Source: Adiantum capillus-veneris
Taxonomy: Eukaryota; Streptophyta; Polypodiopsida; Polypodiales; Pteridaceae
Length of the DNA stretch: 64,000 bases
Direction: 5' to 3'
Assembly: GCA_014529385.2 (NCBI GenBank)
Contig: CM043959.1
Coordinates: forward strand, 1,832,358-1,896,357
Shown here in pieces: positions 41,514 to 53,285 of the stretch. The notes under the pieces were generated by a model that was given only the letters and a program-made list of their open reading frames with translations, ran no database searches and was not told the DNA's origin. Numbering within the stretch: position 1 is the stretch's first letter; every line of letters begins with the position of its first letter. Made by a program: the position numbers and the translations under genes.

Positions 41514-43107
41514 CCTAGTGATTTTTCTCTTGTTAGTGCTCCCAGTGCTTGCCCTTTGCTCCCCTAAGTCCCTTTTAAGCCTAATTTCAACAAAAAAGTC
41601 AATTGGGTAAGTAAAAACTCCTTGTGTGGACTTCAGAGCCTTTGAGCCGTTTTCTGACTTTTGGAGTGCTTTTTGGCGATGAAATTCCTCGATGTTGGTC
41701 TTCATAGCTTCCGAATCCTTTGGGGATCCTTGCCGTATGATTTTTGTCGACTTTGGCTTCACCGGAGCTTCATTTGGCAATTTGTCGCTCTAGAAGCACC
41801 CGTGGAGGCGTTTACATACCTTTGATGATTTGTGGTGGTCCACCACCATAGGACTTGGTTGTTGATGGTCTAAGAAAGCCGCTCGTGAAGTTTGGTGGCA
41901 AACGGACTTGCGGTTTGACCACAAGTGCATTTTGACTCTTTGTCTGTCTGATGTCGTTTCTTAGGTTTAGTGCCGCTTCGGGTCACTTTTTGGTCATGCG
42001 GGTCATATGGACTTGTCGAGCATGTCGATATGCTCCTACCTGTAGATTTTGGTAGCATTTGATCGCCGTTTCGCCGATTTCCCATTTGGTGGCCTCTTGC
42101 GGGTTTCTGGGAATTAGGGTTTTTCCCGATGTTTTCCCACTGCCATTGGCTATCCAGGAAGGGTCTCCTAGACTAGGGTAAGCTGTTGATGAAGTCTTGT
42201 TGCTTTCGGGTTAGCCGTTAGGCCGCCATTTCTACTTGTAGGTCTCTACAGATCGCTTTGTGTGTGACCTCTACGCTAGTTTTCGCTACAGAATGACAAA
42301 CATGCACGAAAAGCTCAAGGTGGTGAGCCTACCTCTCATGTCTGGAGCTGGTCGGGTAGACGTGCGCGTCGTAGAAGCTGCTGGAAGGTCGATCCGCTCT
42401 AGGTGGCAGAAGCTCTCTCCACAAGGTCAATAGTGAGAACGAGCTAAAAATGGGGTGAAAAATTCTTATAATGGAGGTCCCCGAACCATTTTTCATGAAA
42501 TTTGACATGTGCTCCTATCTTTCTGCAAGATGCGGTTTAGGCTCAAAAAATTCTTGATTTGGACTCCATTTGCTCTGTTTACCAAAAATTTGTCATTTCG
42601 GCCAAAACCTGGCCAAAACACACTTTCCGCTTCAGTCTCATAATTGCACCCCCACTGTACCGTAGGTTGTTCTTTAGTCACTGGTCATACCCATATTTTT
42701 TGTTTTTCATTACGACTGTTTTTCACCTGCTTTTTGTATTTTTGAAGTTTTTCTGCCGAAAATTAGCAAAATTAAAAGGAAAATAGCAAATCAAACCCAG
42801 AAATCCCCATAATTCATAATAGATCACAAACATCACCGCAACACATTATATACACTCTCATGCAATTTTTGTGGCCAGATTTCTACGTTTTACCAATATT
42901 TTGCCTGAAAAATGGCTATTTCTACATATATACACACACCTAGGGGCTTAATTTGGTGTTTGGCCCCATATTCCTGTAGCTTCATGCTGTATAAGGGCAT
43001 ATATACTTGGGTTACTCCAGAAAATTTCGCAATCAAACGTCAACCCTGAAAATAGTCAAAAATTGTGCCCTTATTTGCTATTTCTGTTATTGGTTCCGCA
43101 TTGAGAA
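41514..43107. other. Unassigned; probable end of E leader and LTR of element F
   Basis: No recognisable gene; short minus-strand frames (41436-41780, 41870-42085, 42493-42681) carry no motif. If the polypurine tract at 43108-43122 belongs to element F, then some part of about 42450-43107 should be F's 3' LTR, but I could not find its TG start or a partner copy. E's missing 5' LTR and primer-binding site are not here. Confidence 0.35.
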
Positions 43108-43290
43108 TGCCTCCCCCCCTCCTAGTCGGATCCCTCCTGGACAACAAGGTTTCGCCTCGGAGTATGTGCCGTGCATAGGTTGAAAAAGTCGTGCTAATGT
43201 GTGGCCGATTAATGTGGCCCTATTTTATGCATACTCGGTCAATGCATGGAAAAATTAATGCTGTGTAAGAGAAGGGAATAAGCAAGATGC

Positions 43291-44307
43291 TTATTGGCAT
43301 TCGCCGTCGAGGTTTCCTGTTTTCTTGGCAAGTAGCAGCTGTAACTCTACTGCTCTTTGTTTAATGGTCTTTTTGGTCAGAGGCAACTGCGTTGCCGACA
43401 TTGTTGATGGAGTTGTAGCTATTTCGGAGAATGTGATAGCTATGGGCCGTATGGCCTTGGCATTCCATTGGTAGTGTGGTGCGGCCAACTTTGCCCCTTG
43501 TTGGTTTGTCATCGGCACCCACTTATATTTGTTTGCCCAGTTGACCTGTAGATGTCTACTTTCCATCGTTGCTTGTACCGTAGGTATTTTCTTTGTCTTT
43601 TGCTTTGGTATCCAAATGTGAGTGACATGAGGGTTTTGGCTAAGAATTTTCTTTGGAATCCATATCTGCTTGGTTACCTTGGTTTTTGGTTGCACCATCT
43701 GCTTTGTTAGAATTCGGTTGTCACATTGTGTTTTCCCCCTCATGGCGTTTCTATCCTTCCGCATCCATACTTGTTTACCTTGTTGTGGTAGTCTAGATTT
43801 TTGCAGTGTAGTCGGTGATTTCAACTGTCTGTGATGAGCATGGTTGGCCGTTAGCTGGTAGTTGGTCTCAGGTTTCGTGTTGATCGTTGAGGGTATTTGT
43901 TCTTTGGTATTTGTTTCCAGTGATTGCATGGCTTGCATTTGATCCGGATGTTCCTTTTGAGCAAAAGCTACCACCTGCTGTTCGTTTTCGTGCTGGATTT
44001 TGACCGCCTGTGCTTTCCAGTCTATTTGGACATTGTATGCTTTTTGCCAAGGTTGCCCTAGCAGCATTGGTTGTTGTGTGCTTTCATCTGTCACCACATA
44101 GAATTTGTGTGGGTAAATATATTGATGTAACTGTATATGCAATATAATCCACCCTAATGTTTTCAATGGATGTGATGTGCTACTTTCCAGCACTTGGGGA
44201 GTAGGATGAAGTTGATCTGCGACTTGGAGCTGTTGGTATAATCCGTAAGAGATCAAATTTGCTTGAGCACCCCGAATCGAGCAAGGCTGGTGATTCAACT
44301 TGATCAT
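43291..44307 (-). pseudogene. Element F second protease-like domain and WIPK tail
   Basis: The end of the integrase frame (…TVKVDNDQVESPALLDSGC) carries an intact-looking retropepsin D-S-G. After a one-frame shift near 44270 the domain continues as NLISYGLYQQLQVADQLHP, YVVTDESTQQPMLLGQPWQK and AYNVQIDW. It is followed by QVWMRKDRN, TKQIWIPKKILSQNP, THIWIPKQKTKKIP and YKWVPM. D-S-G plus an (I/L)LG-x-PW block is the normal retropepsin pattern. Its place after integrase, not before RT, is shared with D and is unusual. The frameshift makes this copy inactive. Confidence 0.7.
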
Positions 44308-45120
44308 TGTCCACCTTGACTGTAATTATTGGCTCGACTGTGTCTTCTTCCAAGTTCATGAGTCGAATGGCATTGATTCTCAATGGTGGTTTACTTTGTT
44401 GTTGTTGTCGCTGAAGCCGTCTTTTTGCAATGCGTTCTTGTGCTTCGGTTTGAGCTTCCTCCCGTACTCTCTCTTTTTCTTTCATTCTTTGCTTTCCTTG
44501 ATGAATTTGTTGGAGCATCTCCTGTGTGAGTGGAAGGTGATATCTCCTTAGTCGACACCCACTAATCCAGATTGGCATTTCTTCACCTGCTAATGTAGCA
44601 AGCTTGACGGCCCCACTTTGTGATAGATCATGAATCACAAATGGTCCCATCCCTCGCTTTTTCAGTTTCTTGGCATGTTGCTTCAATGTATAAACAAGTA
44701 CGTAATCTCCTGTTTTAAACTCTTTGGTACGCACATGTTTATAAAAAAACTCCTTTTGCCTTCTCTTTTTAGCATAGATCGAAGCGACCGCTCGTAAGCG
44801 GAGCTCATCTAGCTTTTCAAGATCATTAATTCTTGAGAGAGTTCATGCCCTGTCCATTCCAAGTTTGTTGCTACGCGTAGAGTTGGGATTAAAAACTCTA
44901 TGGGTAGTATAGCGTTTAGCCCAAACACCATGTTGTATGGTGTTGTTCCTATTGAGGTTTTGTAAGCTACCCTGTATGCCCATAGTGTTGAGTGTAGCTG
45001 CTGATCCCAGTCGGTCCTTGAATGTGATATACTTACAAAAAGCTGTCTTATTGCAGAATCCGACAGATACGCCGCTTGGATGCGATGGGACGTCTGATTA
45101 GACGACGTCAGTTTAGCCAT
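44308..45120 (-). pseudogene. Element F integrase C-terminal part
   Basis: Motifs: RTDWDQQLHSTLWAYRVAYK, TSIGTTPYNMVFGLNAILPI, EFLIPTLRVATNLEWTGHEL, then after a frameshift near 44820 FKTGDYVLVYTLKQHAKKLK, KRGMGPFVIHDLSQSGAVKL and WISGCRLRRYHLP. These are the end of the integrase core and the C-terminal SH3-like domain of plant Ty3 elements, closely matching D (61141-61701). The catalytic D and D are missing with the upstream region. The frame runs on without a stop into a Gln/Arg-rich linker and the protease-like domain. Confidence 0.75.
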
Positions 45121-45499
45121 AGCTAGATAGCATTAGATTCTTTTTGTCATAGCTTATGTATCGTGAGACGACTTTTATACGTCTTTTTGAAAACCATGTA
45201 TATTTTTTAAATAATGACAATTGTTTGTAACTATTACATTTGCAAAGTTTAACAATCAAGTGATTTTTCCTATGTGTACAATTGTCATTGATTTACTTTC
45301 ATCAATTCATGCTTGTCAGTTTTGTATCTTTATTTTGCAAACCATACGTACTATGGATGATGGAGTTAATGGTTATATTGTCTTGTGGGTGACTATTTTG
45401 GGTCTATATCTACCTTTGCACTTTTTTTCAAAGGTGAATCAATTAATGAAACATTCAATATGGTTGATGGGTGGCAGGGCATTCACCAAAATTTTTTCC

Positions 45500-45751
45500 T
45501 CTCGGACGTCGCTATGAACGTCGCTATATAAGGCTCTGCAGCGTTGCTATAAGCGCCTTTATAGATGACTCTGTATTGTCGCTATAATCGTTGCTATAGG
45601 CATCACTATATAGCGACGCTTATAGGTACTGTTATAGCGACGTTCCCATATCGACGCTGGTAGCAACGCTCTTAGCGACGCCGGGGGTTATAAAAACCCA
45701 GTGTATTTTCGTCGCTAAAAGCGTCATAAGAGTACACAACCTCTTGTAGTG
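45500..45751. mobile_element. CACTA-like terminus with GTCGCTAT subterminal repeats
   Basis: The right end, reverse-complemented, begins CACTACAAGAGGTTGTG, the form of CACTA (EnSpm) transposon ends. Inside it are many copies of TCGCTAT/GTTGCTATA on the left half and ATAGCGACG/TTAGCGACG on the right half, an inverted subterminal pattern. No left CACTAC terminus or transposase was found. A plus-strand frame at 45221-45517 has no motif. The block separates F from the truncated LTR of C. Sequence 45131-45500 is unassigned. Confidence 0.55.
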
Positions 45752-46378
45752 ACATAGATCTATTGATCACCACACTCCAATCAAACCTACATGCACACAC
45801 AAGCAAAAAATGGTAATCACACAATATTAAAGAGGGATTAACCACTAATTAGTTCAGATCTAGTTAATCTAAGTATCATAGGCAATCATAAGAAGTAAGA
45901 GAGAGAGGCATAGTGAGAGAGAATGAATCATTGATTAGTGTTAATCAAGTCTCATGAGCAAGGAGAAGATCAAGGACTCCATAGCCACACACTTGAAGAG
46001 CTCTCACCAAAGAGTGCTCTCAACAAATGACTTGAGAACGTTAATTTCTTTTACACACTGCCTTATATACCTAGGGTAAAAATATGCAATGTTCGGGTGC
46101 CCAAGGCCTTTAGAGCTCCACCACTTACTGTATCTGTAGTCTAGGCACAGTAACTGACCTATTCTTCACAACTTGGAACTCCCATTGAGCCCGTAACACA
46201 TTAAAATATTACAATGGCTTGAAATAAGTCGGGAATTTATACTACGTGACCATTTTGGAAATACGTGGAAAATCTGTAACTCCAATATTTATTGCTTCTT
46301 TTCATTCATCCTTGATGTGCATTTGTATGTCTTCGGTCTTTAGCGGCTTCTGTTAACTGACATTGACTCAGTTAACAT
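45752..46378 (-). repeat. Element C 3' LTR, truncated
   Basis: About 630 bp ending CAGTTAACA. Wording such as TTGGAACTCCCATTGAGCCC parallels TTGGAACTCCTAAATGAGCC in B's LTR, so the LTRs are distantly related. The outer end is lost at the CACTA-like block. Confidence 0.6.
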
Positions 46379-46395
46379 TCCCCCCTTCTTATTTT

Positions 46396-46415
46396 AATGC
46401 CTGTCCTTGGGCATT
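46396..46415 (-). ncRNA. Stem-loop upstream of the polypurine tract, element C
   Basis: A 6 bp stem AATGCC/GGCATT, with two C-A mismatches next to an AGGA loop in element sense, 4 bases before the polypurine tract. Same position and loop type as in A, B and E; the stem sequence is unrelated. Confidence 0.55.
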
Positions 46416-46639
46416 GTCAAAAAGTGTTCGTGGAGGTTGTGGAAGGTTTTGGTTGGTTGTTGATGGGCTGATTGTCTTCATTTGTCATTGAATTTTTTGA
46501 TGAGGTTCAATTTGTTGCAGCATCTTCATTGGCCTGAATATGTCTGGTGTGAAAGATGATGTTGCATTTGTCCGTTGTAATAGCAAAATGAGGAGGCTTC
46601 TGTTTATTTATGAAAAATATGTACAAGGGAAATAGAATG

Positions 46640-47340
46640 ATGAGGTTCTAAATTAGGGTCTAATACCTGGATGATCAAAGGGGAAAAACCCAGTGGGAGA
46701 AAAGTGTCTTTGTGATTCATGCATTATTGGAGTACTTATTAGCTGGAAAATATCAATAAAGTACTCAAGGGATTATTTGTTGATAGATATGGAATTAAAA
46801 AGGCAGCAAATATGAGAGGGTAGCATGATGGAACATTGGTTTTTCCATTGTAGTCCACTCAAGGTGCATAGGTGGAAGCAAGAAAGAGTGTCTAATACAT
46901 ATGTCCAATGATGGGACATCCTATTTATGCATACACAAAAATGCATGGAAAACAATATGATGTGCAAGAAAAATTTTGAGGGGTTATTCAGAAAGATGGT
47001 GTAGCTATAAAAGCATATGACATGGCTTTGTAAGCTGGCACCCCTTTAAGAATGGTTTTTGTTGACGAGGATATGTGCTCTCATCTTACTGTGCACTGTG
47101 TGTGAGTGTTGGACTCTACTACACTCCACCACTTGTAAGTTAAATAGACTTTGACTCTTATGCTCATCTCATCCAACATGAGCAACATAACTTTAGATAT
47201 GCTCAAATCTTCTCGCTTGAGCATAAGCCTAATAACTACGACTCATAGCACATAGTTTAATATTAATGCTTTGCTCATTTCATGGCTTAAACAGCCCGAC
47301 TCTGACTATGCCAAAAAGTGTTTTTTGCACCCTGGCGACT
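46640..47340 (-). other. Conserved non-coding 3' module of element C
   Basis: It aligns with 10080-10840 of element A, including GGGGAAAAACCCAGTGGGAG, the hairpin ATGTCCAATGATGGGACAT (46911-46929), ATGCATGGAAAACAATATG and the ACTCTTATG...TATGCCA series. No shared reading frame. Confidence 0.6.
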
Positions 47341-47346
47341 TGAATT

Positions 47347-50300
47347 TTACATTCTTGTGCTTAATACAAACATTTCTTCAGGTAAGAGTAAGCTTGAATC
47401 CTCAAAAAGAGGATTACTGAAGGACCAAGTTGGCATTGAAGATTTCTTTTTCCATACCTGTTTTATCATCTTTGAATCTGCATTCATGTTGGTTGGGTTG
47501 TCCTTCTTTGACTGTGAAGACTCCATTATCTGTTTGATTCTCCAAATAGTCCTGTTGATAGGAGTCTTTGATGTTGTTGTAGGCCTTTGTTGGTTGTTGA
47601 TATTTGGATTTTGACTCGTAGCATTGGAAGACTTAGGAATCCAAATTTTTTGATGACCTTTGTATCTCCTTTGTTGACTTTGTTGAGCTGTAGGTCTTGT
47701 TGAGCTTTTGAGATCTTCATGTAGGTTTGGTGTAGCTGCAGCTGGCTTGTGGTTGGCTGGTAGCCAAATCTTTGTATAGCATGTGTAGAATATTTTTCCA
47801 AGAGGAACATTCTTTGAGATCTGTCTTTTTTCTGTATCCTCTTGCGGGTTGTGGTAGACTTCAGCATCTTTCAATTTTATTATGTTGTATATCTGCTTCT
47901 TAGGTATCTTAGGATATTGTCGAGGTTGATACCTTGTGGGACTTCTTTCTTGGGAGGGACTTTAAGTTACTTCATATGCTCTTACCTTCGGTTTTGGTAC
48001 CCATATGTGTCTGTTACCTTCATGGTACTCCTGTTCTTTTAAGCTCCATTGTGATGCTATCCATCCCATGTGTTTGTCTTTTTGTGTTGATTTCCTGTCT
48101 TTAATCCAAACCGGATCATTGACTTTGACTAAATTTCTCAAAACAAACACCTTCTTGATTATCTTTTTCTTTCTTGAGTACTTTGGTTGAAATATCTTTG
48201 CTCTTCTAGGTGGCTCCTTAGAGGTTCTAGTGGGGTCAACACTTGACTTGAAGTTTTGAAAGCTTGACTCACTTGAAGAAGTTGGTCCATGAGGGTTCTT
48301 TGATGTAGAGGCATATGCTATCACAACTTCTTTTCTAATCACTGGAAGTTCCACTTTGGCCTTATCTTTGTCTGCAAGACTAATCTTTGACTCTTGTGAC
48401 TTTTGCAGCTCTGAATTTAACACTATCGGTACCTGTAAATGCTGTTGGCTACCTCTTGGAAAAAAGAGTATTAGCATTGTATCTTATTTGTAGGCCTTGT
48501 GTTGATCTAACCACTGATGTCCAAGGATTACATCTGCAAGCATTTCCTTTGAAGGCGCCACCTGAAACTTTACCTGCTCTTCATGATTTTGGATACTAAG
48601 GGTAGCAACCATTTCTTTTTGACTTGTAGCCTTACCCATGATTTCTTTGTTACCTGGCTTGCCTTGAATATCCTCTAGAAAACTCTGGATGTTTTCTACA
48701 ACCATATTGCAATTTGCTTCTTTATCCAATAGAGCATTGCATCTAACACTTGCTCCTTTTGTACTACTGAGAACTATAGCTATTCTCATTGGAGGTTCAA
48801 TTGAATATTTTTGTCCTGATTTTGCCATGGTCTCATCTTGATCTAATTGCGTCTCTATGGACTGAGACTTTGTGTTCCACTCTGACTTGCATCAGCTGAT
48901 TCGACTGGCAGTGTCTGTTTGATCTTTGGACTTCCTATTTCTTCCTGGTTGTCTGCAACTTTGTTCTTCATGATTTCTGGCTTTGATGGCATTATCTGCT
49001 TAATAGATTTCCTGGTTGCTCTTTGCTCTGTTTGATTTGCACTTGATATTGCCTGATTTGTTTTAATCTCTTTTGAAGTTCTGTTTGATGGAGATGAATC
49101 ATCTTCAATAAGCTTTGCTTTGGCATCGGTCTTCATTTTAACTATGCTTGAGGACTTTGTACTGTTGTCCGTGGGTGACCAATCTTGATCTCCATTCTTG
49201 GTTGTCTGTGAAGATTCTGTCATGTTTGAACTTTGTATCTCTAGCATCTCCTGGGCCATTGGCATTCCCATTATGATGTCGTCTGGAATATCCTTTGCTG
49301 TGATCATGGGGAATTGAGCTATGATGATCTATAAACTTACTTCAATGGTAGTGGGGATAATTCCCCAGCATTCTACTCTTTTGTTTCTTGATATGCTCAC
49401 AAATTTAGGAGCATCTTCCAGTTATGGTTGGCCACATCTTTTCAAAGTGTGAAAAGACATGAGGTTCTTATCTAACTGAAAATCTAGCTTTATTTCTCTT
49501 GACAGCTTATCTTCGTTTTCATTAACAATGTTTCACTTGATCATCTTAGGATTTTTGTCTGAATTGACTGCTTTTGTTGTGGCAGCGTCCTTTGGTTGAG
49601 CGTTTTCTTCAACTTCTTTGCTTTGATCGCGTGTTTCAATTGATGTTGATTCCATTGGTTGTGATATTGCACCTTTTTACAATTGTTGAGCATTGTCCTC
49701 CTGCATCTGGGTAACTCTTGATCTTAAAAGATCCATTGTACTTTCTGGAAAAATATGTCTCTTCGTAGGAGATTTTGGTGGTGACCTTTGTGTAGCTTTC
49801 TAGACTTTAGTTTCTTTTGACTTTGACTTTTGTATCACCTGTTCTAGAAGCTTGAGGCTTTGCACCATCTTTAGATAGTCTTTGACTTCAGTCGGGCCAT
49901 CCATAGGGATTTGTACAAGGTCATGACCTTGCTGATATTTTTTACCATGTGCATCTTGATATGCATATGTGAGCTTGGTCACATGTAACTGATTGAACAC
50001 TATTGGATTTGTCAGCTTTTGACTCTGACTTGTGGAGATCAACTAAAACTTTTGTCCTTGATAATCTGCATAGAGGCATTTGTCTGTAGATTCTAATGGA
50101 ATTTGGGTCAACTGGAAACTTCCAACAACCATATGATCTTTCAATGGTTTCTACTTTGAAGGGGTCTGCTGGCTAGAAGCTCTAGGGATTCTAACTGGTG
50201 TAACATTTCCTGGTACATAAGCTGAGCTTGATGGATTTACAGCTTCTCCCTTCCTAGGGTGATCACTATAACCTGCTTCATTGTATGAGTTCGAAATTGT

Positions 50301-50522
50301 TTGGCTTTGGTTCAATCTCACCTTTTGGGATTGTAAAGGTACACTTTGGGTAGCACTATTGACATTTGGCATCTGTAAACCTTCTCCATAGTTTCCTATG
50401 TATCTCCTTGAAACATGACAAATTACTCCCCATGTTAAGCTATAGATAGAATTATCTTTGCCCTGATATTGTCTATCCCATGGGTCTCCTATGATATGAG
50501 CTTCTGTGGTTTCAGGACCCAA
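47347..50522 (-). pseudogene. Element C coding remnant: gag-like, protease-like, WVPK
   Basis: Six minus-strand blocks in two frames (50522-50151, 50042-49800, 49307-48855, then 48828-48484, 48477-47962, 47874-47347). The first three are Ser/Gln/Lys rich and gag-like. 48828-48484 holds a retropepsin-like domain with NALLDKEANCNMVVEN (D-K-E in place of D-S-G) and ADVILGHQWLDQHKAYK. 48477-47962 matches A closely (KKVFVLRNLVKVNDPVWI; KEQEYHEGNRHIWVPKPKV), and 47874-47347 adds KIWLPANHK and HQKIWIPKSS. Stops and a frameshift make it inactive. The protease-like Asp survives but its neighbours do not, as in A. Confidence 0.65.
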
Positions 50523-50800
50523 TGCATCATAAATGCTAGACTCTCGTCTATACCTACGACTGTTTTGGTCAAAGTATATGTTTGTTTGGTCACAACATCG
50601 AAGCTTGATCTTTGATGGAAGAGAGTTTGGCTCTGAACAAATTTCTGGGTTTACTCAAGTAACATCCTTTAGCTCTAGAGAGGATTCGCTATAATAGATT
50701 CTTTCTTCTAAAATGAACCATCCTTTTTTATCTATCACTGGACGCACTTCTATGAGCTGGTATGTGGGCCGTTCAAACACACGTTGATCCTTTTTGTACA

Positions 50801-51722
50801 TGTTAGCAGCAAGCTAACACGGACACTATTTTTCGGACTTCTCCTTATAAAAAATAATTATTATTTTGATAAATTGGGAATATTATAACTCATGTTTTAT
50901 TGATAAACCTTGTAATTAATGAGCCGGGACTATAAGCTTCTAGATTGTATCAGCCATTCAATTCCTAGCTTTGATAGAACTGCAGATTATTACTTTTGAC
51001 CACCCAAAAACCTTGGCTAAGGTATAAAAGACAATTTTTGTAAGTTTTTTATAAGTTTTTGGATAAGAAATACACATGGTGAGCTAACGGCGCTCACTTC
51101 TCTCCTTCTTGTGCTTCCTACTCCCTCTCCGGTTGTCACATTGCGAATGCATTTGTTGCATTGCAACCGCAGGTACGAGCTCTACGCATTGACATAAGCC
51201 ATTCACAGTATTTTGTAGCTTTCGGCGTCGCCGATTCGCAGCCTAATTTCATCATAACTAAGAATTTATACTTTAAAAACAAAAACTAAGCATAGGCGGG
51301 GTATTGGGGCATCATTGCTAAGCATTTAGATGCATTCTGGGTCGAAAATGACCAGGTAAAAAATCCACTGCTTTTAATAATCGCGATTTTGGAACTTGCC
51401 CTAAAGTGGGGTTTGAGGCCATAGGCATGTGTGCTTAGGTCTTATAAACTTGTCCTAGAAGTTTCGTTACATTTGGATGTCATTTGATGCTGTAACGGAT
51501 GTGATTTTCTTGCCGATGAGTGATTGGCTTTTGGTGATTTCAGTCACTTGAGTGTAGCCTGAGTTAGATGCGAGTTGTTAGTTGTTTTCCAAGACATTGA
51601 CAACCTCTTGTAGCCTCTATGTACTAATCAAGTCATCTTCATCCCATGGTTTGACAAATTAATTGTGGTTCTCGCTAGTACTGCAATAAGATAGGATGGT
51701 GAGGTAAGACATGCGTCCCACA
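50801..51722 (+). repeat. Element D 5' LTR
   Basis: It runs from TGTTAGCAGC to CCCACA, directly before the primer-binding site. The 3' end is firm (PBS two bases later); the 5' end rests on the TGTTA start and needs the other LTR. TATAAAAG at about 51023 is a plausible TATA box, with the transcript then starting near 51050-51070. It holds AATAATCGCGATTTT at 51376-51390, the arm and centre of the leader palindrome. Confidence 0.7.
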
Positions 51723-51724
51723 TT

Positions 51725-51742
51725 TGGCGCCGTTGCTGGGGA
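51725..51742 (+). other. Element D primer-binding site
   Basis: TGGCGCCGTTGCTGGGGA, two bases after the LTR, matches the plant Athila/Tat-type form with one transition. A and B have the same site on the other strand, so all three should use the same primer tRNA. Confidence 0.9.
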
Positions 51743-52279
51743 TCAAAGAGACCTAAACTAGGAAAAACACGAGCGTCTTGTGTAATTGTCCTTTAACTTC
51801 CTCTAGGTTCACCTAGAGTTCAAAAATCTCTTTTAGAAACTGCATAGCTTAAGATTGGCGTCTTTTGCTGTGTAGAGGTAGCTTGGAAGTAATCGTACTT
51901 GCCGAGCACCTTTAGGACTGTAGCATTGTAGATTTAGATTAGGATTTGGAGAATGATTGGCAGACAAAACAAGTCTTAAGATCAAGACTCTGAAAAACAT
52001 AAAACACAAGAAAATGAGTCTTTGTGGACACTTTCCACAACCCCATTGCATGAGAAACTAGGAGTAGGGTAAGTAGGATCCGAGGTGGATTTCATAGCAT
52101 TGCTCTCTTTGAAAGAATCAAGTGTGAGTTGTTATGTAAAGTTGCAAAATTTCAGGTCTACCGCTAGAAATAGCACGAAAAGACTCGAATTCACTCTATC
52201 CAACTAGGGAGTAAGCCTAAGAGTTGTTTGAACCCGTGGGTAAGCTCAAGGACACTTCGAGGTAAAAATTTCAAGAGGT

Positions 52280-53285
52280 TGACCAAAACTCAGATTATTT
52301 ACTTTTTCTTGACATTTTAGGCCAAATTAAGTTTTGACTTGATTTATAGGCTTAAAAAATATCATAAAAAGACTATCTGTGAGAAAATTGCAAAAAAATG
52401 CTCATTTCAAGCCTCAAGTTAATAATCGTGATCATTAACTTTTTACTCCAAATCAGCCAAGACTCATATCATTGACTCATTGCATGTGTACAAACAACTT
52501 TTGTAAAGGCCCAAGATATTTGGATCACTAAACTGACAAAAAACTGGGTGAAAACTAAAGTTTGTACTGACTATTTGAATCTTGAGTGTGAATTGAGAAA
52601 AAATTTATCCAAACTTGTTGAAAATTGATTCATAGGCTTATATTGATGTGATAAACATGTGTATATGCTCACTTGACCAAAAACTTATAAAATTTTGACA
52701 AAAGTAAATAATCATAATTGTTTACTTCTGCCCTGTTTTTAACTTTTTTGACCAAGTTCGCACACCACTAGCTTTACCATGTTGTAATAAGCCCACAAAC
52801 CAAATTTGGTAAGATTTGGATCACTGGAGTGAAAACTGTGCCAAAAATTGCAAAGTTAGTATGCGTACAGATAATTGATGACCATTTGACCAAAAATTTA
52901 TCCAAACTTGATGAAAATTGGCTAGTGACCTTAACATAAGGTGCTTAATAGATCTGTGTCAAAGTTAAGACAAAAATTTCCAAAAAATTGTCAAGAGTAA
53001 ATAATCGCCATTATTTACATTTGCTTTAAAACTTGGTGAATTTGCAAATTTGTGTATACCACAAAGTCAAGCACATCAATTAAACCCCACAAATCAATTT
53101 TGGTGAAATTTGGACCACAAAAGTGAGACTTAAGCCAGATTCTCGAAATCAGAGTCTGCGAACACGGAACAGCTTTGTCCAAACTTGTTGAAACTTGCCA
53201 AAGGGCTATAACAAGTTGTATACTTGCCAAACCAATCCAAAAAGTTGAAAAAAGTGACAAAAGTAAATAATCGTGATTATTTACT
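52280..53285 (+). repeat. Array of a 24 bp palindrome in element D leader
   Basis: The consensus is AGTAAATAATCG followed by CGATTATTTACT. Copies: a right half at 52293-52304, full copies at 52427-52450, 52703-52726, 52996-53019 and 53262-53285. Observed centres are CGTG, CATA, CGCC and CGTG, all near CGCG. Distances are about 147, 276, 293 and 266 bp. Flanking text such as TTATCCAAACTTGTTGAAA also repeats (about 52608, 52905, 53185), so the leader is a degenerate tandem repeat whose best-kept part is the palindrome. The rest of the leader (51743-53829) has no gene. Confidence 0.85.

Larger units (their letters stand above)
43108..45130 (-). mobile_element. Element F: 3' part of an autonomous-type Ty3/gypsy element
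   Basis: Minus strand: integrase C-terminal half (45120-44600), then a protease-like domain and W-I-P-K repeats (44330-43291), a short 3' module and a polypurine tract (GGAGGGGGGGAG, 43108-43120). Everything upstream of the integrase HPxxNGxxE region is gone at about 45130, next to the CACTA-like block. The words ATGCATGGAAAAATTAATGC at 43236 match the 3' module of A and C, tying F to the same family. Confidence 0.7.
45752..50800 (-). mobile_element. Element C: non-autonomous LTR element, partial
   Basis: The left LTR remnant ends GTTAACA at 46378, followed by a polypurine tract (minus AAGAAGGGGGGAA, 46379-46391), giving the minus orientation. The interior parallels element A: conserved 3' module, W-x-P-K tail, protease-like domain and Ser/Lys-rich gag-like region. 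No RT or integrase. Neither the primer-binding site nor the other LTR is reached before element D begins at 50801, so D appears to be inserted in C, and the rest of C should lie beyond the window. Confidence 0.7.

Noticed and set aside
45221-45517. 98-codon plus-strand frame next to the CACTA-like block
   Set aside because: Hydrophobic but without any transposase motif; AT-rich chance frame.
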